Positions 61,667 to 64,000 of a stretch of DNA of 64,000 bases are shown here, piece after piece (within the stretch, counting starts at the first letter, position 1; each line of letters opens with the position of its first letter). Origin of the DNA: Lujinxingiaceae bacterium. GTDB taxonomy: Bacteria > Myxococcota_A > Bradymonadia > Bradymonadales > Bradymonadaceae. A program made the position numbers and the translations under genes. The stretch lies in the NCBI GenBank assembly GCA_013697635.1, contig JACCWM010000036.1:62001-126000 (forward strand), written 5' to 3'. The notes beneath the pieces are model-generated. The model was given only the letters and a program-made list of their open reading frames with translations. It was not told the DNA's origin and did not search any database.

Positions 61667-63609
61667 CTTTGCTTTGAGTCCTCTGTTTGTTTCCAGGCGC
61701 GCGCGATCAGCAAAAGCGCTGCAAAATTGCTCAATCCGTCGAACTCGAGCACCAGCGACGGCACGAAGGCCGCGCCAAAGGCGCCCACCAGAAAAGCGAG
61801 CGCCGCCGGCCAAAGCCTTGCATCGGTGAGCAGCGCCAGCATCAAGATGCCAAAGGCGAACAATCCATTCTCGAGCGCCGTGCAACCGGCCACGTCAAGC
61901 CCCAGCACAAAACCCAACAGGCGCATGACCAGGGCTCCGGCCAACATGGCGAACACCGAGGCGATTAGTCGCTTGTTGATTGCGTTTTTAAGCAACTTGT
62001 GGCGCATCACATAGACGACGAGCGCGGCGCCCGCCGAGATCGCGGCAAACTGCACGAAGTAGTTTTGAAACGAGTACTCGCTCGCGCCCAGTCGCACCAG
62101 CGCGCTGTTAAGCAAGGGCGCGCCGCCGAAGACCACGGCGAGGCGCGCGATCATCACGCTTCGCTCCCCGGTCGCGAGTTCGAGATCGACGTCGTGGCCG
62201 ATGCGCTTGAAGCGGTCGATCTGCTGGGCCTCGCGGCCGAGCGCCTCGCGCAATGCCGCCAGACGTTGCTCGAATTCATGATTGCGTTGCTTCAACTCGG
62301 CCAGCAGATTGGCGGCGGCCTTCTCGTCGCCCACGTGCAACTCGAAGTCGATCATGACCTCGAGCACGTCTTGAACGCCGCTCTTGGCGTCATCATTGTC
62401 GGCCCAGAGCATCAGGGCCTGCTCGAAGCCAAAGCGGCACTGGGCAAAGAGCTTATAAATCAGCGTTGGCGGCTGGCGCTGGGTGCGCGGGCCGGCGGCG
62501 TCGTGGGGCTGGGCCAAGAATTCGGCGATAAAGGATCGCAGCGTCGCCAACTGGCGTCCTGCCGACTCGGTGAGCCGGTGGCTGTCACGGTGCTCGACGT
62601 AATCCTCGACGGCGACGCGAAACGCCTCGGCGCTCTCATAGCGCCCTGCGCGCTCGCGGTCGGTCGCCTTGTTGCAGATCAAGGCAAGCTCGCCCGGCAC
62701 GAAGTCGGGATAATCGACCGCTTTGGAGTCGTAGGCGTTGATCAGGGTAGCCATCAAAGATTCACCGCCGTGGCGAGGTTGCCCGGTGACGAGCCGGTGC
62801 AAGATCGCGCCGAGCAGGTAGACGTCGGTGCGCGCCTCGATCGCCTGACCATGGGCGCCGGCCATCTCCGGGGCGATGTAGGCCGCAGTGCCGGCCACGT
62901 CCTTGATGTCCTTGGCCAGCGGCAAGCGAGCGCTTCCGTCGTCGATCACGCTGACCGCCAGGCCCCAGTCGACCAGGTACACCTCGCCAAAGGCGCCGAG
63001 CATGACGTTGTCGGGCTTCAAGTCGCGGTGCACGATGCCCATCGTGTGGGCAAAGTGCACCGCGTTACACACCTGCATCAAAATTTTGAGATGGGCCGTG
63101 AGCGGATCGCGCTCGCTTCGAAGGCGTGCCGGCATCTTGGCCGGATCGTGCAGCGCCTCGGCCCAGTTGACGCCCTCGACCATCTTCATCACGAGCATGG
63201 GCAAGCCGTGCTCGTCCTGGCCCAAGGCGTGTACCGGGATGATGTTGGGGTGCTCGAGACGCCCGGTGATCCAGGCCTCGCGCAACAAGTCGAGCGTGGC
63301 GCCCTCGTAGTGTTGATCCGTTCGCAGAGTCTTGATCGCCACGTTGCGAAACAGGGAGGTCTGCTCGGCCAGCCGAATCACACCCATGCCGCCCTGGCCG
63401 AGCGTGCGCGCGACGCGGTACTCGCCCGGGGCGCCCACCGCGTCGAGCGCCGCAAGCCTTGGCAGCGAGGCGATCGAGAAGGCCTCGGGCAGTCCGACGA
63501 CCAGCGGCTCGAGGGTGTCCGCAGATACAAGGCGCATCGTCTGATTGTCCTCGGCCAGCCCGTTCCAGGCGGCGAGTAGATGATCGTCAGGATGCGAGGC
63601 TGAACTCAT
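61663..63609 (-). CDS. Membrane Ser/Thr protein kinase, tandem paralog 2
   Basis: 648 residues, the same length as paralog 1. Kinase motifs match: GQGGMGVIRLA, Lys K93 (VAIKTL), HRDLKPDN with D196, DWG at D214, and APEMA. The C-terminal half has the same helical and multi-membrane layout (HKLLKNAINKRLIASVFAM). The ATG at 63609 has GAGAGAAG upstream. The two kinases overlap by four bases and are probably cotranscribed and cotranslated. Confidence 0.93.
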   Translation of the reverse strand: MSSASHPDDHLLAAWNGLAEDNQTMRLVSADTLEPLVVGLPEAFSIASLPRLAALDAVGAPGEYRVARTLGQGGMGVIRLAEQTSLFRNVAIKTLRTDQHYEGATLDLLREAWITGRLEHPNIIPVHALGQDEHGLPMLVMKMVEGVNWAEALHDPAKMPARLRSERDPLTAHLKILMQVCNAVHFAHTMGIVHRDLKPDNVMLGAFGEVYLVDWGLAVSVIDDGSARLPLAKDIKDVAGTAAYIAPEMAGAHGQAIEARTDVYLLGAILHRLVTGQPRHGGESLMATLINAYDSKAVDYPDFVPGELALICNKATDRERAGRYESAEAFRVAVEDYVEHRDSHRLTESAGRQLATLRSFIAEFLAQPHDAAGPRTQRQPPTLIYKLFAQCRFGFEQALMLWADNDDAKSGVQDVLEVMIDFELHVGDEKAAANLLAELKQRNHEFEQRLAALREALGREAQQIDRFKRIGHDVDLELATGERSVMIARLAVVFGGAPLLNSALVRLGASEYSFQNYFVQFAAISAGAALVVYVMRHKLLKNAINKRLIASVFAMLAGALVMRLLGFVLGLDVAGCTALENGLFAFGILMLALLTDARLWPAALAFLVGAFGAAFVPSLVLEFDGLSNFAALLLIARAWKQTEDSKQR

Positions 63610-63657
63610 GACTTCTCTCGCAAAGATGATTCGAGGCGTTCGCCTTCAGTGCTGGCA

Positions 63658-64000
63658 CTAACCTACGTGAGTTGAGTACGGATCTCCAGTCTGCGTCGCT
63701 TGGGAGCTCTTGCGGCTGTCGGAATACCAGACCAGCGCACAGAACCACATCGAGAGCAGATTGCCCACGCCGCTGATCTCAAACGCCAGAGAGGGAAAAT
63801 ACGCCGCGCCGATGCCGCCGAGCAAGAAGCCGCCCACGGCCCCGATCAAGCGCCGGTCGATAAAGGTCGCAGCGAGCGCCGCGACCGTGGCGAACAAGAC
63901 GCCCTCCATGGCGACAACGCTGACGATCGGCAAATCGAGTTTGAGCCCGAGCACGCGCATGGCCAGGTTGGCCACCAGCCCGACCATGATCGAGGTGACG
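63658..64000 (-). CDS. Third tandem kinase-like gene, C-terminal part only
   Basis: Open frame of about 114 codons that runs off the window, ending at 63658. The visible part is the membrane C-terminus and matches the end of the two kinases upstream in order (RVLGLKLDLPIV, RRLIGAVGGFLLGGIGAAYFPSLAFEISGVGN). The kinase domain would lie beyond 64000. Its presence shows at least three kinase paralogs in a row. Confidence 0.85.
   Translation of the reverse strand, partial: VTSIMVGLVANLAMRVLGLKLDLPIVSVVAMEGVLFATVAALAATFIDRRLIGAVGGFLLGGIGAAYFPSLAFEISGVGNLLSMWFCALVWYSDSRKSSQATQTGDPYSTHVG

Noticed and set aside
60434-63579. Two long plus-strand frames of 526 codons each
   Set aside because: Antisense to the two kinases. 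Equal lengths follow from the kinases being paralogs.

Overview
The window reads as a chromosomal segment of a GC-rich, Gram-negative bacterium of the Myxococcota / former Deltaproteobacteria, possibly a Bradymonadia-like lineage. This rests on gene content, not on a marker gene. It carries many signal-peptide lipoproteins, a cluster resembling the myxobacterial outer-membrane gliding genes, Hanks-type Ser/Thr kinases, a DUF4476 lipoprotein, Cys-rich '-CGNG-' repeat proteins, a Sel1 repeat protein and VIT/VWA proteins. Genes are dense, and four-base ATGA overlaps are common. No IS element, prophage, integrase, CRISPR array or rRNA was seen. Two tRNA genes (Phe-GAA and Ala-CGC) each have a recognisable promoter and a hairpin downstream.

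Layout. 1-4.2 kb (minus): a CglB-like lipoprotein, two outer-membrane beta-barrels and a periplasmic TPR-type protein that leaves the window, in the order of the Myxococcus gltB-gltA-gltC genes. 4.4-8 kb: tRNA-Phe, dCMP deaminase, an unknown gene, then the pncB-pncA NAD salvage operon. 8-11.7 kb: PhoB/PhoR and two accessory genes. 11.8-14.9 kb: a CDP-alcohol phosphatidyltransferase overlapping a LicC-like nucleotidyltransferase, then a rhomboid protease. 15.4-20 kb: a TadE/TadG-type pseudopilin operon. 20-26.2 kb (minus): RluA-type pseudouridine synthase, tRNA-Ala, PrsW-like protease, an unknown membrane protein, an aminotransferase with dapD, and secG.

26.4-36.3 kb: a stand-alone degenerate polyketide-ketoreductase-like protein, secreted and pentapeptide-repeat proteins, a triple Kazal lipoprotein, an unpartnered KamE-type B12/PLP aminomutase beta subunit, a CYTH protein, a secreted metalloprotease and HEAT-repeat and other secreted proteins. 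36.5-49 kb: an EEP-family enzyme, M19 dipeptidase with free-Met-R-sulfoxide reductase, a PYROXD2-like oxidoreductase, a CAP-domain lipoprotein with five exact 222-bp repeats, tandem MsrB genes, a methyltransferase, PPK2, an alpha/beta hydrolase and small exported proteins. 49-59 kb: a 1190-residue FecR-VIT-VWA-DUF2135 lipoprotein, an SH3-like lipoprotein, a Sel1 protein, a lipoprotein cyclophilin and a hybrid histidine kinase. 59-64 kb: 1-Cys peroxiredoxin, then three tandem paralogous membrane Ser/Thr kinases, the last cut by the window edge.

Themes: envelope surface machinery (gliding-like, Tad-like, secreted proteases and inhibitors), oxidative repair of methionine (MsrB, MsrB-like, fRMsr, peroxiredoxin), phosphate and polyphosphate handling (PhoBR, PPK2, CYTH) and phospho-signalling. 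The best candidates for something undescribed are the gliding-like cluster, the triple kinase array, the pseudo-ketoreductase, the diverged tandem MsrB and the FecR-VIT-VWA lipoprotein. All functional calls are from reading sequence; no database search was run.
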